DNA from: a virus
Length of the DNA: 64,000 nucleotides
Reading direction: 5' to 3' (one strand)
IMG/VR virus record: IMGVR_UViG_3300044825_000904
Span: 1 to 64,000 of that record
Shown here in pieces: positions 56,175 through 64,000 of this stretch. How positions within the stretch are numbered: position 1 is the first letter of the stretch; every line of letters starts with the position of its first letter. The position numbers and the translations under genes were made by a program. Below the pieces are notes generated by a model, which had not been told where the DNA came from, did not search any database, and worked only from the letters and a program-made list of their open reading frames with translations.

Positions 56175-58384
56175 ATCTTGTTAATTCTACTGAAGGAACC
56201 AGTGTTATCGTAAGTTGCAAATTTAATGCTTATTTTTGACTCTTTTTTCTCAGGCAAATATACGTGCTTTTGATTTGCCATAATAGCATATCCTGAACTA
56301 ATTGACGCATCAAATTTAGTTCTGTCGTTTACGTCGAATCTAGCCCAGTCCTGAAGTGTCTTATTGAACGGCATATCGCCTATTTCATCAGGCTGACGGT
56401 AGTTACCCTCCATATCTAATCCCACAAAACGCTCTATGTATGTCTCGATTGCTGTGGCGTGTGCTTGCTTAATATCTTCACTTGATGACGGTATACCACC
56501 AATCTCTCTTTCTGTGAATGACAGTTTGTGTGCGTGCTTATCAGGACGGTTCATTGAGAACCCACGGTAGCCTCTATTCTTAAAGTGATAAAGTAGACGT
56601 GCTTTGTTGTTCTCACAAAGAATAGGCATGCCATAGAATACGCAAGCCATCAGCACCTCTTCGAAGAATATCTCTGCTGTCTGTGGACGAGCAATATATT
56701 CTAAAAAGAATTGGTTGGATGGTGCACCTGTCATATTAAACTTGGTTAACCCATGGAGCGAACCGTTTGATCCACCAAAGGTCGCACCTGAGATGTCGTA
56801 GGGGTCACAGCCAAACGCACCAATATGCTCATTACCCGGATATCTATTCCCATTCTTAGTAATATAATTATTGTTGATGCCTGGTCCAGGTATCCAAGAT
56901 ACTAGGAACCGACCATTCTTATCGGGTGTCCAAACAACCTTGGTGTCCTTCTCTCCGTTAGCCCAGTGAAAATAGCCACGTGTTACGACGTGGTCTTGTA
57001 CCAAACTGTCATTGTAGTCTATCTGCTGATAGATTTTAGTCAAGTTAAACAGAGATGACTTGGTCTCATCACGGAAAGCGTGTGACTCTGTTCTAGGGAA
57101 CTGACGATAGAATTCATTCAGTGCATCAGGGTTAGCCTTTAACGATGCCACCTCATTGTTCCAATACTCAATTACGCCTTGTGTTATCCAAGTACCCTCT
57201 GCTGAACGCACAGGCTTCTCAGGACGTTCTAATACTGCGTGACCGTACTCGTCAATATATCCCTCAAAGTTATACTCCATTGGAATAAAGAGCGAATATA
57301 GACCCGATATAGTCTGACCATTCTGGTTTCTTTTCCTGACGTTCGAGTCATAATAAATACGTTTATAGTTTTCTCCACCTTTATCTAGTGCATTAGATGT
57401 TGATCCCATCATACACTTACCGATAATCCTAGCACCTAGACGAAGACAAGTTTTTCTGACACGCCAACCGTTCTCTATGTTCATAGGACGCTCTAACTTA
57501 GCGGCCTCATCTTCAACCAAATATAATAATTTTTCTCCATCATAGGAGTTGTCTGCTGTGTTACGCCAGTCAATCGTTGTATCCAATCCATCAATCTCTT
57601 CCTCGTTCTCCTCGTGCATATTCTTACGAGTAATCTTAGAAGCTGGTACACGGAATGCAAGTTCAGTCTTTGGTGTGGTCATACCATCACGCACTGGTTG
57701 AAAAAAGAATGGATAGTTATTTGCAATCGGAACTACCTTATCGGTAAACATCTTTTTAGCATCGGGACCTGTCTTAGATGTTAAACCTATACGAGCATCT
57801 TTAGCTAAAGTTGCAATGTTAACAGCTTCTGATGATGCCATAAAAGAGAAACCTGAACGACGGTTCTTAAGGTAGCACATACCAAAGCATCTACTATCAG
57901 CCTTGCATGCTTCCCAAAATATAAAGAATACTCTGTTTGATTCACGGAAGTCAGGATGACCTACGTCGGTCTTTGACCATTGCAGATACATATAATGTGC
58001 ACCTGTGATGTAAGTCTTCTCGCCATTGTTAATAAACCAATAGCCAAGCTCACGTCTGTCAAACTCTTTTTCGATGTAGTCTACCCATTGAGACTTAAAT
58101 GAATTGTCACGACGGTTCCAATCAAAGATGGTCTTGATACGAGATAATTCTTTTGGGAGCTCGGTGGCTTTCCACTTGTTGCCATCGTAGTCAACCTTAT
58201 CAGGAGCTAGTGGCAGAGCAACTCTTAGACCGCTGATATTGTACACCTCTCCAATCGTGCCATCTTTTGACACTACCACAAAGTCATACTCAGGATCCCA
58301 TCCATACTCCCAATCTTTCTTTGCATTTCTTTTTGCAAGGATTTTTTCAGGAACATTAGAATCTTCAATGTAGAATAAACTCAT
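56171..58384 (-). CDS. terL: Large terminase subunit
   Basis: 737 residues. ATPase: a Lys/Arg-rich Walker-A-like KNRRSGFS at 173-180, Walker B LLYLVEDEAA at 286-295 and coupling motif GSTS at 327-330. Nuclease: an Asp-containing FGCDPYDISG (about 535) is likely one of the metal-binding sites. The N-terminal 150 residues are an added helical part, as in crAss-like TerL. Packages DNA into the prohead with the portal encoded next. Stop overlaps the portal start. Confidence 0.9.
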   Translation of the reverse strand: MSLFYIEDSNVPEKILAKRNAKKDWEYGWDPEYDFVVVSKDGTIGEVYNISGLRVALPLAPDKVDYDGNKWKATELPKELSRIKTIFDWNRRDNSFKSQWVDYIEKEFDRRELGYWFINNGEKTYITGAHYMYLQWSKTDVGHPDFRESNRVFFIFWEACKADSRCFGMCYLKNRRSGFSFMASSEAVNIATLAKDARIGLTSKTGPDAKKMFTDKVVPIANNYPFFFQPVRDGMTTPKTELAFRVPASKITRKNMHEENEEEIDGLDTTIDWRNTADNSYDGEKLLYLVEDEAAKLERPMNIENGWRVRKTCLRLGARIIGKCMMGSTSNALDKGGENYKRIYYDSNVRKRNQNGQTISGLYSLFIPMEYNFEGYIDEYGHAVLERPEKPVRSAEGTWITQGVIEYWNNEVASLKANPDALNEFYRQFPRTESHAFRDETKSSLFNLTKIYQQIDYNDSLVQDHVVTRGYFHWANGEKDTKVVWTPDKNGRFLVSWIPGPGINNNYITKNGNRYPGNEHIGAFGCDPYDISGATFGGSNGSLHGLTKFNMTGAPSNQFFLEYIARPQTAEIFFEEVLMACVFYGMPILCENNKARLLYHFKNRGYRGFSMNRPDKHAHKLSFTEREIGGIPSSSEDIKQAHATAIETYIERFVGLDMEGNYRQPDEIGDMPFNKTLQDWARFDVNDRTKFDASISSGYAIMANQKHVYLPEKKESKISIKFATYDNTGSFSRINKI

Positions 58385-58842
58385 ATCTTTTTTAAGAATG
58401 CAACCTGTATAATTCTAGAATATTCTCCTTGCCCATAGTTATCAAAAATATTTCTTGAGTGAAGAATTGTAGAATCAAATATAAATAGTCTATTAAACTT
58501 TGCGTTGGTAATTAGTATCTTATTATAAGATTCGTCATACAATGTAGTGCCGTCATCTTTAGGTGGATTCTTTGTTAGATATAATATGGCAGTCAAATCT
58601 CCCATCATCTCATCCGTATGAATGAAGTTTGGCTCTATTTGGCCATAAGGAGATAGACGAATAAAGTTATGAGCAATCTCATAATCAGGATACATATTAA
58701 GTAGCAATTGAGCTACCTCATCCCCATCCCTAGGTTGTATGCCTTTGAAGACTTTATGTCCATCGGGCACATCATAGAATTGACCACTTAAAACATTCTT
58801 TAAGTGATGGTCAGGATTCGGTAAAAAATTATCTACTACCAT
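58381..58842 (-). CDS. 2OG-Fe(II) oxygenase-like protein (DUF6445-like)
   Basis: 153 residues. An Fe(II) triad can be placed: His75-x-Asp77 (NFIHTDEMMGDLTAILYL) and His128 (FDSTILHSR), with Arg143 (YSRIIQVAF) as likely 2-oxoglutarate contact. Family of small prolyl-hydroxylase-like proteins often seen in phages. It lies between a candidate terS and terL, stop/start overlapping, which is a striking place. Target unknown; it might hydroxylate a virion or host protein. Confidence 0.72.
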   Translation of the reverse strand: MVVDNFLPNPDHHLKNVLSGQFYDVPDGHKVFKGIQPRDGDEVAQLLLNMYPDYEIAHNFIRLSPYGQIEPNFIHTDEMMGDLTAILYLTKNPPKDDGTTLYDESYNKILITNAKFNRLFIFDSTILHSRNIFDNYGQGEYSRIIQVAFLKKI

Positions 58843-59123
58843 TATTTACCTTTTGCTCTTTGTTCTGCAAACCCACGGTTAGTAGGTGCAGAGTTTCCAA
58901 CTACTCCCTCAATAATATTATTCTCCTCCTCGACTCTTTTAAGAATCTCAAAAGCATCCATGATGGCTAACTTCTTTGCTGCGGCTGCGTTCTTTAATTT
59001 GTCTGCAGACAAGTCATCATCCATGTGGGTAACAATCTTCTCCTCAGCAACTTTAATCAACTCTTCAACGGCTTTATATCCAGAGTCAATGATGCGTTTC
59101 TTTAACTCAGTTATTTTGTTCAT
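58842..59123 (-). CDS. Candidate small terminase or DNA-binding protein, 93 aa
   Basis: Helical and charged: MNKITELKKRIIDSGYKAVE, IVTHMDDDLSADKLKNAAAA, KKLAIMDAFEILKRVEEENN. The size and place just upstream of terL (with only the oxygenase between) suggest a TerS, but no HTH is obvious. Ends NRGFAEQRAKGK with a basic tip. Confidence 0.5.
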   Translation of the reverse strand: MNKITELKKRIIDSGYKAVEELIKVAEEKIVTHMDDDLSADKLKNAAAAKKLAIMDAFEILKRVEEENNIIEGVVGNSAPTNRGFAEQRAKGK

Positions 59124-59670
59124 CTAATTTAATTGTTAAATTCTTAGTATACATACGATACACTTTCTCACCATCAATATAGAATGGATACTCGCTCTCA
59201 GGCTCAAACGTGACCGTGTCACCCTCTTTTAATCCTAGTGCTAGTACTTCTTCGTTTGGATACTTTATCGTGCCTACAAGAGGCTTCTCTGCGTCCGCAG
59301 TAAGTATGCCTGTGCTATAGTTCTCTACCGGAGAGATGAACACGTAGCGACCAATACCAATCCAATCGGACCCTGGCTTCTTGTATGCATACGGATCATC
59401 AATAAAGTACAAGTCATCTCGGAAGTAATTCCAAGCAGACTTCTCTCTACCACGCATATCGTAATACAACCTAAAAGTATTGTGATGCACAATGACCGTG
59501 TCGCCTGGTTCAACAGGACCCTCGTATCCAATAGGCGTAGAGATAACAACAGCCTCACGCATAGTGGCAAGGTGGTCTTCTTTCGATGTAGAAATAATAA
59601 GCTCTCCCCTCGTGTTGTCATATCTCTTGCCATCACGGGGTTGCACTATAAAGTAAAATGGGGACTTCAT
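59107..59670 (-). CDS. 187-aa hypothetical protein
   Basis: MKSPFYFIVQPRDGKRYDNT, then beta-rich stretches: GDTVIVHHNTFRLYYDMRGR, YVFISPVENYSTGILTADAE, GDTVTFEPESEYPFYIDGEK, and a final LTIKLDEQNN. It has the look of a small barrel or GroES-like fold with repeated 'GDTV' turns. A virion or chaperone-like role is possible; not recognised. Confidence 0.6.
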   Translation of the reverse strand: MKSPFYFIVQPRDGKRYDNTRGELIISTSKEDHLATMREAVVISTPIGYEGPVEPGDTVIVHHNTFRLYYDMRGREKSAWNYFRDDLYFIDDPYAYKKPGSDWIGIGRYVFISPVENYSTGILTADAEKPLVGTIKYPNEEVLALGLKEGDTVTFEPESEYPFYIDGEKVYRMYTKNLTIKLDEQNN

Positions 59671-59671
59671 A

Positions 59672-59890
59672 TTAGAAATCTATATTATATTCAATTAAGA
59701 ATGGCATATTGCCATTAATCTTTTTCCATAAGACCACCTCATCGTTAGCCTCAATGAAGATTTCAATATCTCCTGCTTCGGTCTGACGAATCAAATGAAT
59801 CTTGTAGTTTCCTTGGAGTACAGATTGATTATGCATATAATTCATTGCATTCTTATAATCTGCACCAACTGATATTTTACGAATTACCAT
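59672..59890 (-). CDS. 72-aa hypothetical protein
   Basis: ATG at 59890 (MVIRKISVGADYKNAMNYMH) is used to limit overlap with the upstream gene; RKISVGADYK..MNY is the start of a small beta protein that recurs in Bacteroidetes phages. Also IEIFIEANDEVVLWKKINGN. Function unknown. Confidence 0.6.
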   Translation of the reverse strand: MVIRKISVGADYKNAMNYMHNQSVLQGNYKIHLIRQTEAGDIEIFIEANDEVVLWKKINGNMPFLIEYNIDF

Positions 59891-60131
59891 CTTTGTTCTT
59901 GATTTCTCCAGTCGCAAAGTCAATCGTGATATCTCCGTACTTAGCGTGTAGTTCTTGTTGGATAGCAACGTGTGTTGTACCAGCTGTATCTAACTGAGCT
60001 AAAATAGATTGTTTCTCTACTTTGGAATTGTGAATTGATATCTCAGCATCTGCTAATGCGTTGCGAAGATTTCTGATTTCTGTATGAGCGGCTCTGAAAC
60101 GATCCAACTCGTCTTGTGTTAATTTATCCAT
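59877..60131 (-). CDS. 84-aa coiled-coil protein
   Basis: MDKLTQDELDRFRAAHTEIR, then a helical heptad region (RNLRNALADAEISIHNSKVE), ending YGDITIDFATGEIKNKDGNS. First gene of the packaging region on this strand. Probably a small oligomeric helper; unknown. Confidence 0.6.
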   Translation of the reverse strand: MDKLTQDELDRFRAAHTEIRNLRNALADAEISIHNSKVEKQSILAQLDTAGTTHVAIQQELHAKYGDITIDFATGEIKNKDGNS

Positions 60132-60180
60132 TGTATTATATTTTTTTGTAAAAGTACTAATTATATTTTAATTTTAGCAT

Positions 60181-62208
60181 ATGAAGCTACTATACTTAAT
60201 TCCACATTGCTCAACTGGAGGGATGCCCGGTTTTGTTTTAAAGAGTGTTCAAACTCTTTATAAGACATTTGAGATTGAGGTAGTAGAATATCAATGCCAT
60301 AGCTTAGACTATGTCGTGCAACGAAATGCTATCAAGGAGCTAGTTTCTTTTCATACTTTGCACGAGGACAAGATGGAGTTGTTCAACATCATCGCAAAAT
60401 TCAATCCCGACATTGTTCACATTCACGAGCCATCTGAGCGATTTAATCGTGATATGATTTCTGAGTTATATCGGGAAGACCGAAACTATCGAATCGTGGA
60501 GACGTGCCATGACGTGTCATTTAAACATGACATAGAAAAGATATTTCACCCTGATGCGTATTACTTCTGCACGCCATATCACTTAGAGACATTCGCTTCA
60601 TCTCCATCTTACAAAGAAGTGATTGAGTTTCCTATTGATGACAGGACTAGTGAGACGTATGAGAATCCTTTTTATACAAACAAAATAAACATAGTAAACG
60701 TAGGTCTTTGGACTCCTGGTAAGAATCAAGCTGAGGGGATTGAGATAGCTAGAAAGTATCCCGAGATGGACTTTCATTTTGTCGGAAACCAAGCTATAAA
60801 TTTCAAGCATTACTGGGAGCCATTAATGAAGGATTTGCCATCTAATGTTCACGTGTGGTTGGAGAGAAATGATGCACATAGGTTCATTAAGATGGCAGAT
60901 ATCTTTATGTTCAATTCTACGTGGGAGTGTAACCCACTAGTATTACGTGAGGCAATATCTTTTGGTAAACCAATCATTGCCCACAACCTGCCACAGTACG
61001 GCTCGATGTTTGATAAGTATATTCAGCCTATCGACACCGATCTAAATACTATTAAATGTAATTACAATGTACCTACAGATAATACATCAGTTAAATTCTG
61101 GGACAAGCAAAAGGCATTCTACAACAAAGTAATGACGCTAGACAAACAAGAACAAGATGTTAAAATCATCCAACACTTTGTTGGTCAGCCATACCTAGAG
61201 ATTAAGTCAGGACTGAAAGCCGACTTTAAGGTACAATACTTTGATGCTGACAAGTTAGTCTATGAGAATACTATCGGATCAAACTGTTGGGTCAAACTTA
61301 ATAGACAATACTATACTAAGTGGCATAGTAAAGTCTATATGGATGGTAGACTAATACACGATAACGTACTTGACCTAGAAGGCAAGCGTGTGTATATCGC
61401 TTTATCTAGTAAGTCATTAGGCGATACAATTGCCTGGGCACCATATGCTGAAGAGTTTCAGAAGAAACATAAGTGTAAGGTAATATTATCTACATTCTTA
61501 AATAAGATATTATTTATGCCTGAGATAGAGTTAGTGGAACCTGGAACGGTTGTGCCTAATATCTATGCTCAGTATAACATTGGTTGGTTCTATGATTCAA
61601 ACAAGGAGCCTGAGTTACCAAATACTATTAAACTACAAGAGGCAGCTACCAAGATTCTTGGTCTTGAGTTCAAAGAGATTAAGCCAACAATAATATATCC
61701 ATACAAAAAAGTAATAAACGACACTAAGTATGTGACCATTGCTACCAACTCTACATCAGGGTGTAAGTTTTGGACAAAGGAAGGTTGGCAAGGAGTAATT
61801 AACTATTTACACGAGAAAGGCTATAAAGTAATTAACGTATCGCTTGAAGAGAATCCGTTCGATAATTGTGAGCAGATTATTAATCACAACATCTTTGATA
61901 CGATGGCGTTGATCGACCACAGTGAATTCTTTATTGGATTGGGAAGTGGTGTGAGTTGGCTTGCTTGGGCTCTAGGTAAAGAAGTAGTTATGATAAATAA
62001 CTTCGCTGAAGAGGACCACGAGTTTGAGTGTATACGCATCACAAATAAAAATGTTTGCAATGGGTGCTGGAACAATCAGAACTTTAAATTTGACAAATCG
62101 TGGGACTGGTGCCCTATATACAAAAATACTCCTCGACAATTTGAATGTCAGAGGAGTATAACTGCTGATGATGTAATTAATAGACTAGTCCTTCTTAAAA
62201 ACATTTAA
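60181..62208 (+). CDS. Two-domain glycosyltransferase, GT4-like plus TibC-like
   Basis: 675 residues. Residues 1-335 are a GT-B/GT4-like fold: LIPHCSTGGMPGFVLKSVQT, NPDIVHIHEPSERFNRDMIS, PLVLREAISFGKPIIAHNLP (the C-terminal Glu and Gly-rich motif). Residues 340-675 resemble bacterial autotransporter heptosyltransferases (TibC/Aah/BAHT): SKSLGDTIAWAPYAEEFQKK, IGLGSGVSWLAWALGKEVVM and four Cys (626, 629, 644, 656) in NVCNGCW, WDWCP and FECQRS, an arrangement like the iron site of that family. The only plus-strand gene in the late region. Might add heptose or other sugar to virion proteins such as the Ser/Thr-rich fibre (inference). Confidence 0.78.
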   Translation: MKLLYLIPHCSTGGMPGFVLKSVQTLYKTFEIEVVEYQCHSLDYVVQRNAIKELVSFHTLHEDKMELFNIIAKFNPDIVHIHEPSERFNRDMISELYREDRNYRIVETCHDVSFKHDIEKIFHPDAYYFCTPYHLETFASSPSYKEVIEFPIDDRTSETYENPFYTNKINIVNVGLWTPGKNQAEGIEIARKYPEMDFHFVGNQAINFKHYWEPLMKDLPSNVHVWLERNDAHRFIKMADIFMFNSTWECNPLVLREAISFGKPIIAHNLPQYGSMFDKYIQPIDTDLNTIKCNYNVPTDNTSVKFWDKQKAFYNKVMTLDKQEQDVKIIQHFVGQPYLEIKSGLKADFKVQYFDADKLVYENTIGSNCWVKLNRQYYTKWHSKVYMDGRLIHDNVLDLEGKRVYIALSSKSLGDTIAWAPYAEEFQKKHKCKVILSTFLNKILFMPEIELVEPGTVVPNIYAQYNIGWFYDSNKEPELPNTIKLQEAATKILGLEFKEIKPTIIYPYKKVINDTKYVTIATNSTSGCKFWTKEGWQGVINYLHEKGYKVINVSLEENPFDNCEQIINHNIFDTMALIDHSEFFIGLGSGVSWLAWALGKEVVMINNFAEEDHEFECIRITNKNVCNGCWNNQNFKFDKSWDWCPIYKNTPRQFECQRSITADDVINRLVLLKNI

Positions 62209-62454
62209 GAATTGAGCCTTAGCTAAGATAGTAACAGTCTCGCTATCTTTAATAAAGGTCTTAAGAGTCTCTTGGTCAGATGAGTCTAGGTCAAGGATAT
62301 CGCCTTTGTTTAAAGCAAGAGCCCATTCCCAATACTTCACAGCATCACCTTTGGTTTGCTGAATAAGTGTGTTAGCTAATAACTTTCCTGCATTAGCACC
62401 TTCTAGTTCTTTACCGTCTAAATCGGTTAGATTAAAATTAAAATTAAGTTTCAT
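62185..62454 (-). CDS. 89-aa protein, convergent with the glycosyltransferase
   Basis: MKLNFNFNLTDLDGKELEGA, then NAGKLLANTLIQQTKGDAVK and LNKGDILDLDSSDQETLKTF. Small alpha/beta. Its end overlaps the end of the plus-strand glycosyltransferase by 24 bases. The start resembles phage proteins that follow tail genes; function unknown. Confidence 0.62.
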   Translation of the reverse strand: MKLNFNFNLTDLDGKELEGANAGKLLANTLIQQTKGDAVKYWEWALALNKGDILDLDSSDQETLKTFIKDSETVTILAKAQFLNVFKKD

Positions 62455-62474
62455 AATATATTTTTTTTGTAAAG

Positions 62475-62810
62475 TTACACAATAGGTTCTTCAACTACAA
62501 CTTCTTCTTCTACAATTGGCTCAGGAGGTACTGGAGGAACATATTCTCCTGTAATAACTAGGTTTAATTGACCTGCAATCCAATCCCAAGCATAAGTATC
62601 TTGTGACCATTCTGCATAAGCCTCTCCTGTCATAGACAGATTACCTTGAGCAACTTGCACTCCTACATTGCCATCTTCGGTTGTAGTAAATAATCCGTAC
62701 CAAAAAGTAGCAGATGTATTTAAAGTTACATTTACTGCATAAGAGTTAAGGATAGTCGCTTGTTGTACTGTACCATTGTCCCAAATTGAGACTGCTTCGA
62801 TAGTTTTCAT
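62475..62810 (-). CDS. Tail-associated protein, 111 aa
   Basis: MKTIEAVSIWDNGTVQQATI, beta-rich (ATFWYGLFTTTEDGNVGVQV, YAEWSQDTYAWDWIAGQLNL), ending in a Pro/Glu/Val repeat (PPVPPEPIVEEEVVVEEPIV). Phage proteins of this style are often tail or fibre accessory proteins. Follows the GYNGS-module gene. Confidence 0.62.
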   Translation of the reverse strand: MKTIEAVSIWDNGTVQQATILNSYAVNVTLNTSATFWYGLFTTTEDGNVGVQVAQGNLSMTGEAYAEWSQDTYAWDWIAGQLNLVITGEYVPPVPPEPIVEEEVVVEEPIV

Positions 62811-62839
62811 TTATATATTTTTTTTAAAATTACTAAAAA

Positions 62840-63274
62840 TTAAGGACAAAAAAGTTGTCCTGATACAATTTGTATCGATCCGTTATATCCAGCAGGTAAT
62901 GTAGTTTGAAATATTCCATTGTAATAATAGAACACAGGACTACCACTTGGTAGTACATAACGCTGACCCAATCCCAATACAGGAGTAATCTTAGTCCACG
63001 CAGCAGGTCCACCTGAGCAATGATTAAGTTGATAATAAGTGTAAGAAGATGCTACTAAATTGCTTTTAACTACTAATTGATTATCAGTCTTACCCGATAA
63101 AGGAGAAGTCTGAATATCCACTGTTGTTAAAGCACCTAGCTTAGTAACTTCCCTATTACTAGGTATACCTGGAGGAGGTATAGTTCCAATCTGTATAAAT
63201 ACATTATTATTTACCGCATCCTGAAGATTAGCCCAACTCACACATTGATTACTTGCTATTCCTGCCCAAGACAT
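62840..63274 (-). CDS. Tail protein with GYNGS end module, 144 aa
   Basis: MSWAGIASNQCVSWANLQDA, then YYQLNHCSGGPAAWTKITPV, GLGQRYVLPSGSPVFYYYNG, LPAGYNGSIQIVSGQLFCP. The C-terminal 65 residues match the C-terminal unit of the 1372-aa tail protein (YYELSECS, VGRRYVLP, PPGYNGSIQITS, CP). One base separates it from the fibre stop. Likely a receptor-side or capping piece of the tail. Confidence 0.68.
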   Translation of the reverse strand: MSWAGIASNQCVSWANLQDAVNNNVFIQIGTIPPPGIPSNREVTKLGALTTVDIQTSPLSGKTDNQLVVKSNLVASSYTYYQLNHCSGGPAAWTKITPVLGLGQRYVLPSGSPVFYYYNGIFQTTLPAGYNGSIQIVSGQLFCP

Positions 63275-63275
63275 A

Positions 63276-64000
63276 TTAGTTTAAGTTTAATAATTGTTCT
63301 AATTCTGATACACGTTTCTCTAATCTTGCAATCTTTGCTGTATGCACCTCACGATAAGAAAGACTCAGTAATCCGTCTGTTCCTTTGCTAACTGCACTTG
63401 GTAATATTTCTTGTACATCTTGTGCAAAGTATCCAAGTTCTTCTTTACCATTCTTAATATACAACTTAGCTATAATAGATTCAATACCTTTAGTTTGATA
63501 ATTATCTTCAATTAAAGTCTTAATAGTTTTATCTGAAGATTCAAAGAAACTTGCAGCTGTTACAGCACCACCATTTGTCATTGTTAATAATGCTGTACTA
63601 TTTCTTCCAATCGCAAATTTATCTGTTCCGACAGAACAAACACCAATCCCAATATCCCAATACATATCTGCAGCCGCATTTCCTGCCATTCTAAGCATTG
63701 CACCATATGTAGTTCCTGTATATCCATTAACCCCATTTTGAGTGTATGATACGTGAGGATTAATGTGCATCACCCATCTATCATTAGAACTTCCATATAA
63801 TGTTGGATATGATGCACTTCCTGCCCAAGATGCTTGTACTCCTCCTAATATCGCCTTAAATGAACCGGTATCCATTGCAATTTGTCCATTTACATAAACA
63901 TTGTATCCTGCATCTGTATTAGTGTTTATTAAAATATTTCCATTTGTATTGATTTTTAAATATTGAGTACCACTAACATTGAATGATTGGTAATTATATG
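63276..64000 (-). CDS. Tail-fibre C-terminus with S74 intramolecular chaperone
   Basis: About 241 residues, open at the right edge. The upper part reads SYNYQSFNVSGTQYLKINTN, continuing from the left-edge fibre. The last 95 residues or so are a Peptidase_S74-type chaperone: FFESSDKTIKTLIED (the Ser-Asp-x-x-x-Lys autocleavage region), ELGYFAQDVQEILPSAVSKG, LLSLSYREVHTAKI and the coiled end IARLEKRVSELEQLL. Such ends trimerise the fibre and are then cut off. Joined to the left-edge fragment it gives one gene. Confidence 0.85.
   Translation of the reverse strand, partial: YNYQSFNVSGTQYLKINTNGNILINTNTDAGYNVYVNGQIAMDTGSFKAILGGVQASWAGSASYPTLYGSSNDRWVMHINPHVSYTQNGVNGYTGTTYGAMLRMAGNAAADMYWDIGIGVCSVGTDKFAIGRNSTALLTMTNGGAVTAASFFESSDKTIKTLIEDNYQTKGIESIIAKLYIKNGKEELGYFAQDVQEILPSAVSKGTDGLLSLSYREVHTAKIARLEKRVSELEQLLNLN

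Noticed and set aside
1-64000. Integration or lysogeny module
   Set aside because: No integrase, excisionase, ParA or CI-like repressor with partner was seen. The only XRE domain is fused to a GIY-YIG nuclease, so a temperate lifestyle is not supported.

Overview
The window looks like most or all of a tailed-phage genome of about 64 kb that infects a member of the Bacteroidetes. Host evidence from the sequence: several promoters fit TTG-N19/20-TAnnTTTG, genes start after A-rich leaders rather than Shine-Dalgarno sites, a tail protein carries a BACON-type domain, and the NrdB metal ligands match the Flavobacterium-type (class Id-like) enzyme. The virion genes (TerL, 810-aa portal, capsid, two ring-like proteins, a 1372-aa BACON-containing tail protein, very large internal proteins) resemble podoviruses of the Crassvirales/Cellulophaga kind. 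That family placement is inferred without any database search. No integrase, repressor or other lysogeny gene was seen. One tail-fibre gene runs off the left edge and re-enters in frame at the right edge, so the map is probably circular or circularly permuted.

Layout. (1) 1-12.5 kb, minus strand: the start of the tail fibre; a lysis cassette (u-spanin-like lipoprotein, M15 endolysin, small membrane proteins); a row of tiny, very basic proteins interrupted by an HNH endonuclease; three tRNA-like genes with intact acceptor and T arms but abnormal middles; groS and groL with homing-type endonucleases beside them; and a probable small RNA after groL. One plus-strand winged-helix-like gene lies at 6.75 kb. 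(2) 12.0-13.0 kb: a non-coding divergence zone with a GC-rich island and a sequence element that recurs at 21.7 kb. (3) 13.0-34.6 kb, plus strand: early and middle genes. Many small unknown ORFs come first, then a DnaA-domain-IV-like protein, dNMP kinase, single-strand annealing protein, PD-(D/E)XK nuclease, SSB, primase-helicase, SF2 helicase, VRR-NUC nuclease, NrdB, MazG-like protein, NrdA and a metallophosphoesterase. (4) 34.66-34.69 kb: a bidirectional terminator where the early and late blocks converge. (5) 34.7-60.1 kb, minus strand: virion and packaging genes. (6) 60.2-62.2 kb, plus strand: one two-domain glycosyltransferase. (7) 62.2-64 kb, minus strand: small tail proteins and the S74-type chaperone end of the tail fibre.

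How the genes fit together: the early block supplies nucleotides (NrdAB, dNMP kinase, MazG), replication (primase-helicase, DnaA-like protein, SSB) and recombination (annealing protein plus exonuclease). The late block builds and packs the virion, with phage GroEL/GroES available for folding. The most intriguing ideas are that the TibC-like glycosyltransferase modifies the Ser/Thr-rich tail fibre, that the tRNA-like genes are altered in the anticodon region, that the groEL-downstream RNA forms a kissing-loop structure, and that a conserved early protein carries an in-frame amber codon.
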